DNA of 64,000 nt from DATLFA01 sp039934635 (lineage in GTDB: Bacteria > Actinomycetota > Acidimicrobiia > Acidimicrobiales > WLNW01). Within the stretch, counting starts at the first letter, position 1; each line of letters opens with the position of its first letter. The notes beneath the pieces were generated by a model. That model was not told the DNA's origin, made no database searches, and was given only the letters and a program-made list of their open reading frames with translations. Of this stretch, positions 1 through 7,246 are shown piece after piece. Made by a program: the position numbers and the translations under genes. The stretch covers positions 20,024 to 84,023 of the forward strand of contig JBDTLT010000007.1 in the NCBI GenBank assembly GCA_039934635.1. Direction: 5' to 3'.

Positions 1-74
1 GCGTGGCGCTCGAAACGATGAAGCAGATCGACAGCCAGTTGACGATGCGAAATTACGAGGGGTTCCTGAAGTGA
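1..74 (+). CDS. secY: SecY translocase subunit, C-terminal end only
   Basis: Only the last 23 codons are inside the window, in the frame starting at base 3 and ending with TGA at 72-74. The tail reads ...ETMKQIDSQLTMRNYEGFLK, which matches the cytoplasmic C-terminal tail of SecY, the channel subunit of the Sec translocase in the inner membrane. The stop overlaps the GTG start of adk (GTGA), so the two are translationally coupled. The secY-adk order is standard for actinobacteria. The identification rests on this short tail plus context. Confidence 0.85.
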   Translation, partial: VALETMKQIDSQLTMRNYEGFLK

Positions 75-640
75 GCGGCCGCGCGCTGCATTTGGTCATC
101 CTCGGTCGACAAGGTTCGGGCAAAGGCACCCAGTGTCTGCGGCTGGTCGAGCACTACGGCACGCTCCACGTGTCCACCGGTGACATGTTGCGCGCCGCGG
201 TTGCCGATGGCACCGAGTTGGGCAAAAAGGCCGAGACCATCATGAACGCCGGTGGCCTCGTTTCCGACGACGTGATGGTCGGCATCGTCGCCGAGCGGTT
301 GGCCAAGCCCGACATCAAACAGCACGGCGTGCTGCTCGACGGCTTCCCCCGCACGGTCGGGCAGGCCGAGGCACTCGAGGGCATTGTCGGTAAGCACGGC
401 ATCGCGGCCGCCATCAACCTCGACGTGCCCGTCTCGGTCGTGACCGAGCGGATGCTGTCGCGGGGACGCACCGACGACACCCCCGAGGCCATCGCCCGGC
501 GCCTGTCGCTCTATGACGAGCAGACCGCTCCCCTGATCGACTGGTTCGAGGCGCGGGGCGTGCTCGTCACCGTCGACGGCCTCGGTTCCGAGGACCAGGT
601 ATTCGCCCGGCTCCGCGCCGCGATCGATGCTCGGCCGTGA
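71..640 (+). CDS. adk: Adenylate kinase, short form
   Basis: Cytoplasmic AMP + ATP = 2 ADP phosphotransferase of 189 aa. The P-loop GRQGSGKGT is at residues 12-20 (the usual GPPGAGKGT has RQ for PP), followed by the AMP-binding helix and the DGFPRT motif near residue 95. The LID is the short type without the four-cysteine zinc site, as in other actinobacteria. The GTG start overlaps the secY stop. Downstream, the map gene that usually follows is absent, and 213 bases separate adk from infA. Confidence 0.95.
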   Translation: MSGRALHLVILGRQGSGKGTQCLRLVEHYGTLHVSTGDMLRAAVADGTELGKKAETIMNAGGLVSDDVMVGIVAERLAKPDIKQHGVLLDGFPRTVGQAEALEGIVGKHGIAAAINLDVPVSVVTERMLSRGRTDDTPEAIARRLSLYDEQTAPLIDWFEARGVLVTVDGLGSEDQVFARLRAAIDARP

Positions 641-708
641 GGGTGAGTGACCCGAGGCAGAGCGGGGGGTCCGGCCCGAGCGGCCCACCTCAGAGCCGAA
701 GGCTCAGG

Positions 709-737
709 TTGGACCTCGGGACAAAGCGCGCTAGCGT
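709..737 (+). promoter_or_regulatory. Candidate sigma70-type promoter for infA-rpmJ-rpsM cluster
   Basis: TTGGAC at 709-714 and TAGCGT at 732-737 are separated by 17 bases. It lies in the gap between adk (ends 640) and infA (starts 854) and would give a leader of roughly 110 bases. The rest of 641-853 holds no convincing gene. Confidence 0.45.
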
Positions 738-841
738 AGTCGACCGGCCCGGCGCCGGTGTTTTGGCGTGCCCGGCCAGTTGGACGATCCCTCTCTCGAT
801 TTCTGGGCGAGCTATGTCGGCCATCAATTGTTCATCGTTGC

Positions 842-847
842 AGGAGG
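842..847 (+). promoter_or_regulatory. Ribosome binding site that fixes a CTG start for infA
   Basis: A full AGGAGG sits at 842-847, six bases before CTG at 854-856. No ATG, GTG or TTG in the infA frame lies between this site and the conserved protein sequence AKPKEDAIVLEG, so the site decides the start. Confidence 0.7.
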
Positions 848-853
848 GTATTT

Positions 854-1078
854 CTGGCTAAGCCAAAAGAAGACGCGATCGTCCTCGAGGGGACAGTCAT
901 CGAGCCATTGCCGAACGCCATGTTCCGCGTAGAGCTCGAAAACGGGCACAAGGTGCTGGCCCACATTTCCGGCAAGATGCGCATGCACTACATCCGCATC
1001 CTTCCCGGTGATCGCGTCCAAGTTGAGCTCACGCCGTACGACCTGCAACGCGGTCGCATCACGTATCGCTACAAATAA
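854..1078 (+). CDS. infA: Translation initiation factor IF-1
   Basis: Single S1/OB-fold protein of 74 aa that binds the 30S A site during initiation. The sequence from residue 2 (AKPKEDAIVLEGTVIEPLPN) and the end ...YDLQRGRITYRYK are typical full-length IF-1. The only start that gives the normal N-terminus (M-AKPKED) and respects the AGGAGG at 842-847 is CTG at 854. The next in-frame upstream ATG (758) would add 32 unrelated residues. rpmJ follows after 33 bases, as usual. Confidence 0.95.
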   Translation: MAKPKEDAIVLEGTVIEPLPNAMFRVELENGHKVLAHISGKMRMHYIRILPGDRVQVELTPYDLQRGRITYRYK

Positions 1079-1111
1079 CCGCACGGTCCACCCGCGCACT
1101 CAAGGTTGACA

Positions 1112-1225
1112 ATGAAAGTTCGTCCGAGCGTCAAGAAGATGTGTGAAAAGTGCCGGATCATCCGGCGTCACGGTCGCGTCCATGTGATCTGCGACAACCC
1201 CCGTCACAAGCAACGTCAGGGCTGA
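1112..1225 (+). CDS. rpmJ: Ribosomal protein bL36 (zinc-binding form)
   Basis: A 37-aa protein beginning MKVRPSVKKMCEKC. The zinc ligands of the C+ form are present: Cys11, Cys14, Cys27 and His32. It is a component of the large ribosomal subunit. It sits between infA and rpsM as in most bacteria. In contrast, the S4 protein two genes downstream is the cysteine-free type. Confidence 0.96.
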   Translation: MKVRPSVKKMCEKCRIIRRHGRVHVICDNPRHKQRQG

Positions 1226-1238
1226 GGAGCCAACCACC

Positions 1239-1622
1239 ATGGCACGTATCTCTGGCGTCGACATCCCTCGTGAAAAGCGAGTCGAGATCTCGCTCACCTA
1301 CATCTTCGGCATCGGCCGCACGACTGCGCAGCAGATCTGTGAAGCCTGCAACGTAAATCTGAACACGCGTGTCCGCGACCTCACCGACGACGAAGTCGGC
1401 CGCATCCGTGTGTTCATCGATCAAAACCTCAAAGTCGAGGGCGATCTGCGCCGCGACGTGTTGCAGGACATCAAGCGCAAGATGGACATCGGTTGCTACC
1501 AAGGCATCCGTCATCGCCGCGGCCTCCCGGTCCGCGGTCAGCGCACCCACACGAATGCCCGCACCCGCAAAGGTCCGCGCAAGACGGTAGCCGGCAAGAA
1601 AAAGACGATCGCTCGCAAGTAG
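1239..1622 (+). CDS. rpsM: Ribosomal protein uS13
   Basis: 127-aa small-subunit head protein, starting MARISGVDIPREKRVEISLT and ending in the basic tail TRKGPRKTVAGKKKTIARK that reaches the decoding region. The helix-two-turns-helix domain and the GLPVRGQRTHTNARTRKG motif are intact. A Shine-Dalgarno GAGGAG overlaps the end of rpmJ, so expression is coupled. Confidence 0.97.
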   Translation: MARISGVDIPREKRVEISLTYIFGIGRTTAQQICEACNVNLNTRVRDLTDDEVGRIRVFIDQNLKVEGDLRRDVLQDIKRKMDIGCYQGIRHRRGLPVRGQRTHTNARTRKGPRKTVAGKKKTIARK

Positions 1623-1643
1623 CAGTCAGGAAGAAGACAAGGC

Positions 1644-2042
1644 ATGGCGAAGCCAGCTGCAGGGGGTCGACGTCCGCGTCGACGTGAACGCAAGAACGTC
1701 ACGTACGGCGTTGCGCACATCAAAAGCTCCTTCAACAACACGATCGTGACCATCACCGACCAAGAAGGCAACACCCTCTCGTGGGCGTCGGCCGGCAACG
1801 TCGGGTTCAAGGGTTCACGCAAGTCGACACCGTTCGCGGCACAGATGGCCGCCGAGGCGTGCGCGCGTCGGGCCATGGAGCATGGCGTACGGCGCGTCGA
1901 AGTCGTGGTCAAAGGCCCCGGCTCCGGCCGCGAGACCGCAATCCGATCGATCCAGAACACCGGCATCGAGGTCACGGGCATCAAAGACGTGACGCCGCAA
2001 CCGCACAACGGTTGCCGGGCGCCGAAGCGTCGGAGGGTCTGA
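1644..2042 (+). CDS. rpsK: Ribosomal protein uS11
   Basis: 132-aa platform protein of the 30S subunit. It contains the conserved stretches GVAHIKSSFNNTIVTITD and VKGPGSGRETAIRSIQNTGI and ends with the typical PHNGCRAPKRRRV. It is preceded by an AGGAAG ribosome binding site and is separated from rpsD by one base after its stop, so the genes are one transcript. Confidence 0.97.
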   Translation: MAKPAAGGRRPRRRERKNVTYGVAHIKSSFNNTIVTITDQEGNTLSWASAGNVGFKGSRKSTPFAAQMAAEACARRAMEHGVRRVEVVVKGPGSGRETAIRSIQNTGIEVTGIKDVTPQPHNGCRAPKRRRV

Positions 2043-2043
2043 C

Positions 2044-2661
2044 ATGGCGCGTTACACCGGACCAAGAGCACGCGTCTCCCGCCGCTTGGGTACCAACATC
2101 TGGGGCACCAAGGGCGAGAACAAGGCCATGGAGAAGCGGCCTTTCCCGCCGGGTCAACACGGGCGCACGCGCCGTCGCGGCGCGGGCTCCGAATACTCCA
2201 TGCAGCTCGCCGAAAAGCAAAAGGCCCGCTTCACCTACGGGTTGGGCGAGCGCCAGTTCCGCAACATCTATCTCGAGGCCAGCCGGCGCGAAGGCGTCAC
2301 CGGTCTCAACATGTTGCAGTACCTCGAGTTGCGCCTCGACAACATCGTCTACCGCGCCGCATGGGCCGCGACTCGCCCGCAGGCGCGCCAGATCGTGAGC
2401 CACGGCCACGTCGAGGTCAACGGCAAACGGGTCAACATCGCCAGCTACCGAGTGCGCAAAGGCGACGTCGTGTCGTTGCGCCCCAAAGTGCGTGAAAGCG
2501 TGATGGTCCGCTGGAACATGGACGTGCTCGACCGTTCGGCGGCGCCGTGGTTCGACATCGCCGAGGAGGGCCACCAGATCACGGTCCGCGACCTGCCACT
2601 GCGCGAGCACATCGATACGCCCGTGCGCGAGCAGATGATCGTCGAGCTCTACTCCAAGTAA
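2044..2661 (+). CDS. rpsD: Ribosomal protein uS4 (zinc-free form)
   Basis: 205-aa 16S rRNA-binding assembly protein. The N-terminal region lacks the four cysteines of the zinc-binding form, so it is the C-minus type. The S4 RNA-binding domain is visible at about residues 94-155 (LELRLDNIVYRAAWAATRPQ, VNGKRVNIASYRVRKGD). It ends VREQMIVELYSK as normal. In E. coli S4 represses this operon by binding the S13 leader; no such pseudoknot could be judged here. Confidence 0.97.
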   Translation: MARYTGPRARVSRRLGTNIWGTKGENKAMEKRPFPPGQHGRTRRRGAGSEYSMQLAEKQKARFTYGLGERQFRNIYLEASRREGVTGLNMLQYLELRLDNIVYRAAWAATRPQARQIVSHGHVEVNGKRVNIASYRVRKGDVVSLRPKVRESVMVRWNMDVLDRSAAPWFDIAEEGHQITVRDLPLREHIDTPVREQMIVELYSK

Positions 2662-2707
2662 TCCGCGGCGCCGCTCAGTCGAGGCGGCGCGCGACTCATC
2701 CAAACAA

Positions 2708-2726
2708 CCCCGGGCCGCCCCCGGGG
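2708..2726 (+). terminator. GC-rich hairpin in the rpsD-rpoA gap
   Basis: CCCCGGG at 2708-2714 and CCCGGGG at 2720-2726 pair perfectly around a five-base loop. There is no T run, and the rpoA ribosome binding site (GAGGAG) follows about 18 bases later, so it may act as a partial attenuator or RNA processing site rather than a full terminator. The remainder of 2662-2754 shows no gene. Confidence 0.4.
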
Positions 2727-2754
2727 GTCGACTTCGAAATCCGAGGAGAAACAT

Positions 2755-3690
2755 ATGTTGGTCATCCAACGTCCGACGGTCGAAGCGCTAGGCGAGGCGG
2801 AAGGCGACCGGCAACGGTTCGCCATCGGTCCACTAGAGCCCGGCTTCGGTCACACGCTTGGTAACTCGCTGCGGCGCACGCTGCTGTCGAGCATCCCTGG
2901 CGCCGCCGTTACGCAAGTGCGTTTCGACGATGCGCTGCACGAATTCGACACCATCGCCGGTGTGAGCGAAGACGTCACCGACGTCATCCTCAACATCAAA
3001 GATCTCGTCATCCGCTGTCACGCCGACGATCCGATCACCCTTCGTCTCGACGTGCGCGGCCCCGCCGATGTCACCGCGGCGTCGCTGCAACGGCACTCCG
3101 ACATCGAGATCCTCAACGAAGATCTCCATCTCGCGTCGTTGAACTCCAAGGGTCGCCTCGCGGCCGACGTCACCATTCAGCGTGGTCGCGGGTACATGTC
3201 GGGCGACCGTGCGTCGACGGCCACGATCGGTGTGATCCCCGTCGACGCCATCTTCTCGCCCGTGCGCCGGGTCACCTTCACGATCGAGCCGACACGGGTC
3301 GAGCAGTCGACCGACTTCGACCGCCTCATTCTCGACATCGAGACCGACGGCTCGATCACGCCTCGTGACGCGTTGGCATCGGCCGGTGCGACGTTACGGG
3401 CGCTGGTGCAACTCGTCGAAGAGATGAGCGACCAACCGCTCGGGCTCGAGCTCGGCGAGGTTGCCGGCGGCGTTTCCGGTTCGCCCGATCTCGATCTGCC
3501 GATCGAGGATCTCGAACTGTCCGAGCGTCCCCGCAACTGCCTCAAGCGCGCGCAGATCAACACAGTCGGCGAGTTGCTGCAAAAGACCGAGGACGACCTG
3601 TTGGCCATCACCAACTTCGGTCAGAAGTCCCTCGACGAAGTCATCGCCAAGCTCGACGAGCGCGGCCTTCGCCTGCGCACGCGCGACTGA
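2755..3690 (+). CDS. rpoA: DNA-directed RNA polymerase alpha subunit
   Basis: 311 aa. The N-terminal assembly domain (about 1-230) includes the dimer signature GFGHTLGNSLRRTLLSS. After an acidic linker, the C-terminal domain (about 248-311) has the helix-hairpin-helix sequence NCLKRAQINTVGELLQKTED and NFGQKSLDEVIAKL, which contacts UP elements and activators. Full length with a normal ATG and an AGGAG site. It belongs to the alpha operon with rpsM, rpsK, rpsD and rplQ. Confidence 0.97.
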   Translation: MLVIQRPTVEALGEAEGDRQRFAIGPLEPGFGHTLGNSLRRTLLSSIPGAAVTQVRFDDALHEFDTIAGVSEDVTDVILNIKDLVIRCHADDPITLRLDVRGPADVTAASLQRHSDIEILNEDLHLASLNSKGRLAADVTIQRGRGYMSGDRASTATIGVIPVDAIFSPVRRVTFTIEPTRVEQSTDFDRLILDIETDGSITPRDALASAGATLRALVQLVEEMSDQPLGLELGEVAGGVSGSPDLDLPIEDLELSERPRNCLKRAQINTVGELLQKTEDDLLAITNFGQKSLDEVIAKLDERGLRLRTRD

Positions 3691-3707
3691 GCGAGGCGAC
3701 TACCACA

Positions 3708-4061
3708 ATGCCAGCTACTCCGAAGAAAGGCCGCCGTTTCGGCGGCGATGCCAAGATCCAGAAGTCGATGATGGCCAACCTGGTCGCATCGCTGATCGCG
3801 GCCGAAGCAATCATCACCACCGAGGCCAAAGCCAAGGCGCTGCGTCCCGTGGCCGAAAAGATGATCACCAAGGCCAAGAAGGGCGGCCTGCACAATCATC
3901 GTCAGGTCGTGTCGTTCCTTCGCGACAAAGAGATGACGGCCAAGCTGTTCGAGGAGATCGGACCCCGCTACGCCGAGCGACCGGGCGGCTACACCCGCAT
4001 CCTCAAGCTCGGCCCGCGCCAGGGCGATAACGCGCCGATGGCACGGATCGAACTCGTCTGA
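3708..4061 (+). CDS. rplQ: Ribosomal protein bL17
   Basis: 117-aa large-subunit protein next to rpoA as in nearly all bacteria. The N-terminus PATPKKGRRFGGDAKIQKSM is the actinobacterial variant, and the body has ALRPVAEKMITKAK and ERPGGYTRILKLGPRQGDNA, which are diagnostic of L17. There are 17 bases between the rpoA stop and this ATG. Confidence 0.97.
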   Translation: MPATPKKGRRFGGDAKIQKSMMANLVASLIAAEAIITTEAKAKALRPVAEKMITKAKKGGLHNHRQVVSFLRDKEMTAKLFEEIGPRYAERPGGYTRILKLGPRQGDNAPMARIELV

Positions 4062-4083
4062 CGCGCTGATCGGCCATCCGTCG

Positions 4084-4842
4084 GTGGTGCGGGTTCGCAT
4101 GACCGTCGCGTACGACGGCACCCCGTTCCACGGCTTTGCCGAAAACGTTGGCGTCGTCACCGTCGCCGGCGTGTTGCGCCGGGCGATCGAGCGCGTACTG
4201 GGACACTCCGTCACGTTGGGCATCGCCGGACGAACGGACACCGGCGTGCACGCGTGGGGTCAAGTCGTGACCTTCGACGCCGACCCGGCGCGTCTCGACC
4301 TCGAGGTGTTGCAGCGTGCCCTCAATTCGCTGTGCCGACCATCGATCGCCGTCCGCGATCTGGCCCTCGCCGAACCCGACTTCCATGCCCGGTTTTCCGC
4401 CACGGCCCGCGTCTACCGCTACCGCGTGTACAACGTGTCGCCGCCGAACCCGTTCGTCCGGTCGACGAGTTGGCACGTGCCGCAGCCCCTCGACCTCGCG
4501 GCGCTGCGCAACGCCACCATTCCGTTGGTGGGGACGCACGATTTCAGCTCGTTCTGCAAGCGCACGCGGACGGTGCGGCCTCCCACCAAAGAGGTCTCGT
4601 TCGTGCGGGCGGTGCGCCGGGCCGAGTGGTCGCGCCGCGGCGACGGCATGGTGGTCTTCGAGATCGAGGCCCGCTCGTTCGGCCGCCAGATGGTGCGCAG
4701 CATCGTGGGCACCCTGGTCGATGTGGGCCTCGGCCGGCGCCGGGCCAGCGAGGTGCCGGCCATCATCGCCGCTCGGGACCGCAACGTCGCGGGATCGGTC
4801 GCGCCCCCGCACGGCCTCGTCCTCTGGCTGGTCCGATTTTGA
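4084..4842 (+). CDS. truA: tRNA pseudouridine(38-40) synthase
   Basis: 252 aa. Converts uridines 38-40 in tRNA anticodon arms to pseudouridine. The catalytic aspartate is Asp52 in GIAGRTDTGVHAWGQ. The second-half motifs HDFSSFCK and FGRQMVRSIVGTLVDVGLGR are present. The GTG at 4084 is chosen (a second GTG follows directly at 4087). It closes the rpoA-rplQ cluster, a typical actinobacterial neighbour. Confidence 0.95.
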   Translation: MVRVRMTVAYDGTPFHGFAENVGVVTVAGVLRRAIERVLGHSVTLGIAGRTDTGVHAWGQVVTFDADPARLDLEVLQRALNSLCRPSIAVRDLALAEPDFHARFSATARVYRYRVYNVSPPNPFVRSTSWHVPQPLDLAALRNATIPLVGTHDFSSFCKRTRTVRPPTKEVSFVRAVRRAEWSRRGDGMVVFEIEARSFGRQMVRSIVGTLVDVGLGRRRASEVPAIIAARDRNVAGSVAPPHGLVLWLVRF

Positions 4843-4866
4843 GGGTAAGCAAAGGCCGCGCCCTGT

Positions 4867-4895
4867 TTGCTGTTCGCTGCATCGGGCCCTAGCCT
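4867..4895 (+). promoter_or_regulatory. Candidate promoter for rplM-rpsI
   Basis: TTGCTG at 4867-4872 and TAGCCT at 4890-4895 with a 17-base spacer, 73 bases before the rplM GTG. It starts just after the truA stop and would separate the L13-S9 operon from the alpha operon. Confidence 0.5.
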
Positions 4896-4968
4896 GGTCC
4901 ATCGGCCTTCGCGGCGGCGCGTGTCGGCGTGTCCGAGGCCTCGATTCGAAACAAAGAGGAGCACTTCC

Positions 4969-5421
4969 GTGCCCACCCATTCCGTCAAAGCGAGCGAGAT
5001 CGAGCGCGCCTGGCACGTCGTCGATGCCGAAGGCATGGTGCTCGGCCGTCTCGCGACCGAGGTTGCGCGCATCTTGCGGGGCAAGCACAAGCCGACGTTC
5101 ACGCCCCATCTCGATGTGGGCGACCACGTGATCATCATCAACGCGTCCAAGGTCGTGTTGACGTCGGACAAGGGCTCGAAGAAGGTCATCTATCGCCACT
5201 CGGGCTACCCGGGCGGCCTGCGTGAGACTCTCTACGGTGACGCACTGGCCAAGAAGCCGGCCGAAGCGGTGCGCCGCACCGTCAAAGGCATGCTGCCGCA
5301 CAATCGTCTCGGCCGTCAGCAGATCTCCAAGCTCAAGGTCTACGCGGGGCCCGAGCATCCGCATTCCGCGCAGCGTCCGCAGACGTTGTCGATCGAACAC
5401 GCCCGCGCCAAGTCCGCCTGA
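4969..5421 (+). CDS. rplM: Ribosomal protein uL13
   Basis: 150-aa early-assembly protein of the 50S subunit. The motifs WHVVDAEGMVLGRLATEVA and MLPHNRLGRQQISKLKVYAG are typical. The start is GTG at 4969, nine to sixteen bases after AAAGAGGA; longer readings from upstream add non-conserved sequence. It is paired with rpsI twenty bases downstream, the usual L13-S9 operon. Confidence 0.95.
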   Translation: MPTHSVKASEIERAWHVVDAEGMVLGRLATEVARILRGKHKPTFTPHLDVGDHVIIINASKVVLTSDKGSKKVIYRHSGYPGGLRETLYGDALAKKPAEAVRRTVKGMLPHNRLGRQQISKLKVYAGPEHPHSAQRPQTLSIEHARAKSA

Positions 5422-5440
5422 AGCTGTAAAGGTCCTCTCG

Positions 5441-5833
5441 ATGTCCAAACCCCTCGTTCAATCCACCGGCCGGCGCAAGACGGCGGTGGCCCGGGTGCGG
5501 GTGCGCACCGGCAGCGGCAAGATCGTGATCAACGGGCGCGAGCTCGGCGACTTCTTCCCGTCGCAGGTCCATCAGATGCACCTGTCCGAGCCGTTGCGCA
5601 TCACCGAGACGGCCGAGGTATACGACGTCGATGCCACCGTCGACGGTGGCGGCATGAGCGGGCAGGCCGGCGCGCTGCGCTTGGGCATCGCACGAGCGCT
5701 GGTCGTGCTCGATGCCGACGCGCGTGAGGCGCTCAAGAAGAACGGCATGCTCACTCGCGATCCTCGCAAGAAAGAGTCCAAGAAGTACGGGTTGAAGAAG
5801 GCGCGCAAGGCGCCGCAGTACTCCAAGCGCTGA
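5441..5833 (+). CDS. rpsI: Ribosomal protein uS9
   Basis: 130 aa. Begins MSKPLVQSTGRRKTAVARVR and ends KARKAPQYSKR; the C-terminal SKR tail contacts P-site tRNA on the 30S head. The GGGMSGQAGALRLGIARAL segment is highly conserved. The ATG at 5441 follows the rplM stop by 19 bases. glmM follows after 19 bases, so it is probably in the same transcript. Confidence 0.97.
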   Translation: MSKPLVQSTGRRKTAVARVRVRTGSGKIVINGRELGDFFPSQVHQMHLSEPLRITETAEVYDVDATVDGGGMSGQAGALRLGIARALVVLDADAREALKKNGMLTRDPRKKESKKYGLKKARKAPQYSKR

Positions 5834-5852
5834 TCTTGTCGCTTCGGCGCCA

Positions 5853-7175
5853 GTGATCCCGCGATTCGGTACTGACGGCTGGCGGGGCCGCGCCTACGAC
5901 GAACTGACGGTTGACTTCGTGCGCCTTTTGGGCGAAGTCGCGGCGTCGGTGCTCGGTGGCGACACGTTTCTCATCGGTCGCGATACGCGAGCGTCGGGCG
6001 CCGATCTCGAGCAAGCGTTCGCCGATGGTCTCGCCCGTGCCGGTGTGCGGGCCAAGTCGTTGCACGTGACGCCGACGCCCGCGGTCGCGTGGCTGTCGGC
6101 AGCCGACGGCATCGCGGCGGCGATGATCTCCGCGTCGCACAACCCCTACACCGACAACGGCATCAAACTGTTCGCGGCGGGCGGCGCGAAGCTGAGCGAC
6201 CTCACGCAGAACCGCATCCAAGCCGAGTTGGATCGACGCCGCGAAACACCCGCACCGACGACCGCGGCGGCGATCGTCGACTGCCGCGAAGAGCTCGCCC
6301 GCTACCGCGGCGCGGTGATCGACTCGCTCGAAGGCCGCGACCTACGCGGCCTTCGTCTCGTGATCGATTGCGCCAATGGTTCGAACTATGAGATCGCGCC
6401 GGCGGTGTTGACCACCGTCGGGGCCGAGGTCACCGTCATCCACGACGCGCCCGACGGACACAACATCAACGACCACTGCGGGTCGACCCATCCCGAAGAT
6501 CTGCAACGACGGGTCGTCGAGCGCAAGGCCGACATCGGGCTCGCCTTCGACGGTGATGCCGACCGCGTGCTCGCAGTCGACCATCGGGGCCAACTCGTCG
6601 ACGGCGATCACATCATCGCGATCTGCGCCATCGATCGGCACGCGAGGGGCGCGCTCGCCCGCAACGCGGTCGCGGTCACGGTGATGAGCAACCTCGGGTT
6701 TCGTTTGTCCATGCAATCGCGCGGTATCGAGGTCATCGAGACTCCGGTAGGAGATCGCTATGTCCTCGAAGCACTCGAACGCGAAGGGGCGACCTTCGGG
6801 GGCGAGCAGTCGGGCCACATCATCTTCTCCGATCTCGCGACCACCGGCGACGGGTTGCTGACCGCGGTCCAGTTGCTCGACGTCGTCTGCCGGTCCGGAC
6901 GCCCATTGGCGGACCTCGCGGCCGAGTCGATGACAAGATTGCCGCAAGTTCTACGCAACGTTCGGGTGCCGGCGCCGGTGGCCGACCTCGAAGCGCGCCT
7001 CGCCCCCGCAGTAGCCCGCGTCGAAGCCACGCTGGCCGGCCGGGGCCGGGTGCTCATCCGGCCTTCGGGTACAGAGCCGCTGGTGCGGGTGATGGTCGAG
7101 GCCCCGACGCAGCACGAGGCCGCGGCGATCGCCCTGGAGTTGGCCGAAGTGGTCGTGGCCCTCGCCGCTGAATGA
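5853..7175 (+). CDS. glmM: Phosphoglucosamine mutase
   Basis: 440 aa. Interconverts glucosamine-6-phosphate and glucosamine-1-phosphate, the step before UDP-GlcNAc. The active serine is Ser95 in ISASHNP, the Mg loop is DGDADR at 233-238, the sugar-binding loop is GGEQSGHI, and the phosphate loop near the end is RPSGTEPLVRV. The GTG start gives the normal N-terminus IPRFGTDGWRG. Next to glmS it forms a peptidoglycan-precursor pair, a standard actinobacterial arrangement after rpsI. Confidence 0.96.
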   Translation: MIPRFGTDGWRGRAYDELTVDFVRLLGEVAASVLGGDTFLIGRDTRASGADLEQAFADGLARAGVRAKSLHVTPTPAVAWLSAADGIAAAMISASHNPYTDNGIKLFAAGGAKLSDLTQNRIQAELDRRRETPAPTTAAAIVDCREELARYRGAVIDSLEGRDLRGLRLVIDCANGSNYEIAPAVLTTVGAEVTVIHDAPDGHNINDHCGSTHPEDLQRRVVERKADIGLAFDGDADRVLAVDHRGQLVDGDHIIAICAIDRHARGALARNAVAVTVMSNLGFRLSMQSRGIEVIETPVGDRYVLEALEREGATFGGEQSGHIIFSDLATTGDGLLTAVQLLDVVCRSGRPLADLAAESMTRLPQVLRNVRVPAPVADLEARLAPAVARVEATLAGRGRVLIRPSGTEPLVRVMVEAPTQHEAAAIALELAEVVVALAAE

Positions 7176-7210
7176 CGTCGAGTGCCATACCGAGCGCGGC
7201 GCGGGCTCCT

Positions 7211-7239
7211 TACACTGCTGTGATGGTCCCGCAAAGGAG
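7211..7239 (+). promoter_or_regulatory. Possible -10 box and ribosome binding site of the glmS-like gene
   Basis: TACACT at 7211-7216 resembles a -10 box; no good -35 is seen. AAAGGAG at 7233-7239 lies seven bases before the GTG at 7247 and fixes that start, which is needed to place Cys at residue 2. Confidence 0.45.
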
Positions 7240-7246
7240 TCGCTGA

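Noticed and set aside
637..861. 74-codon open frame between adk and infA
   Set aside because: Low-complexity Gly/Ser/Pro translation, no ribosome binding site, no resemblance to methionine aminopeptidase or any family; it overlaps the infA start and the promoter.
7176..7246. glmS ribozyme or riboswitch before glmS
   Set aside because: Only 71 bases lie between glmM and glmS, with a -10 box and a ribosome binding site; no ribozyme core could be placed.
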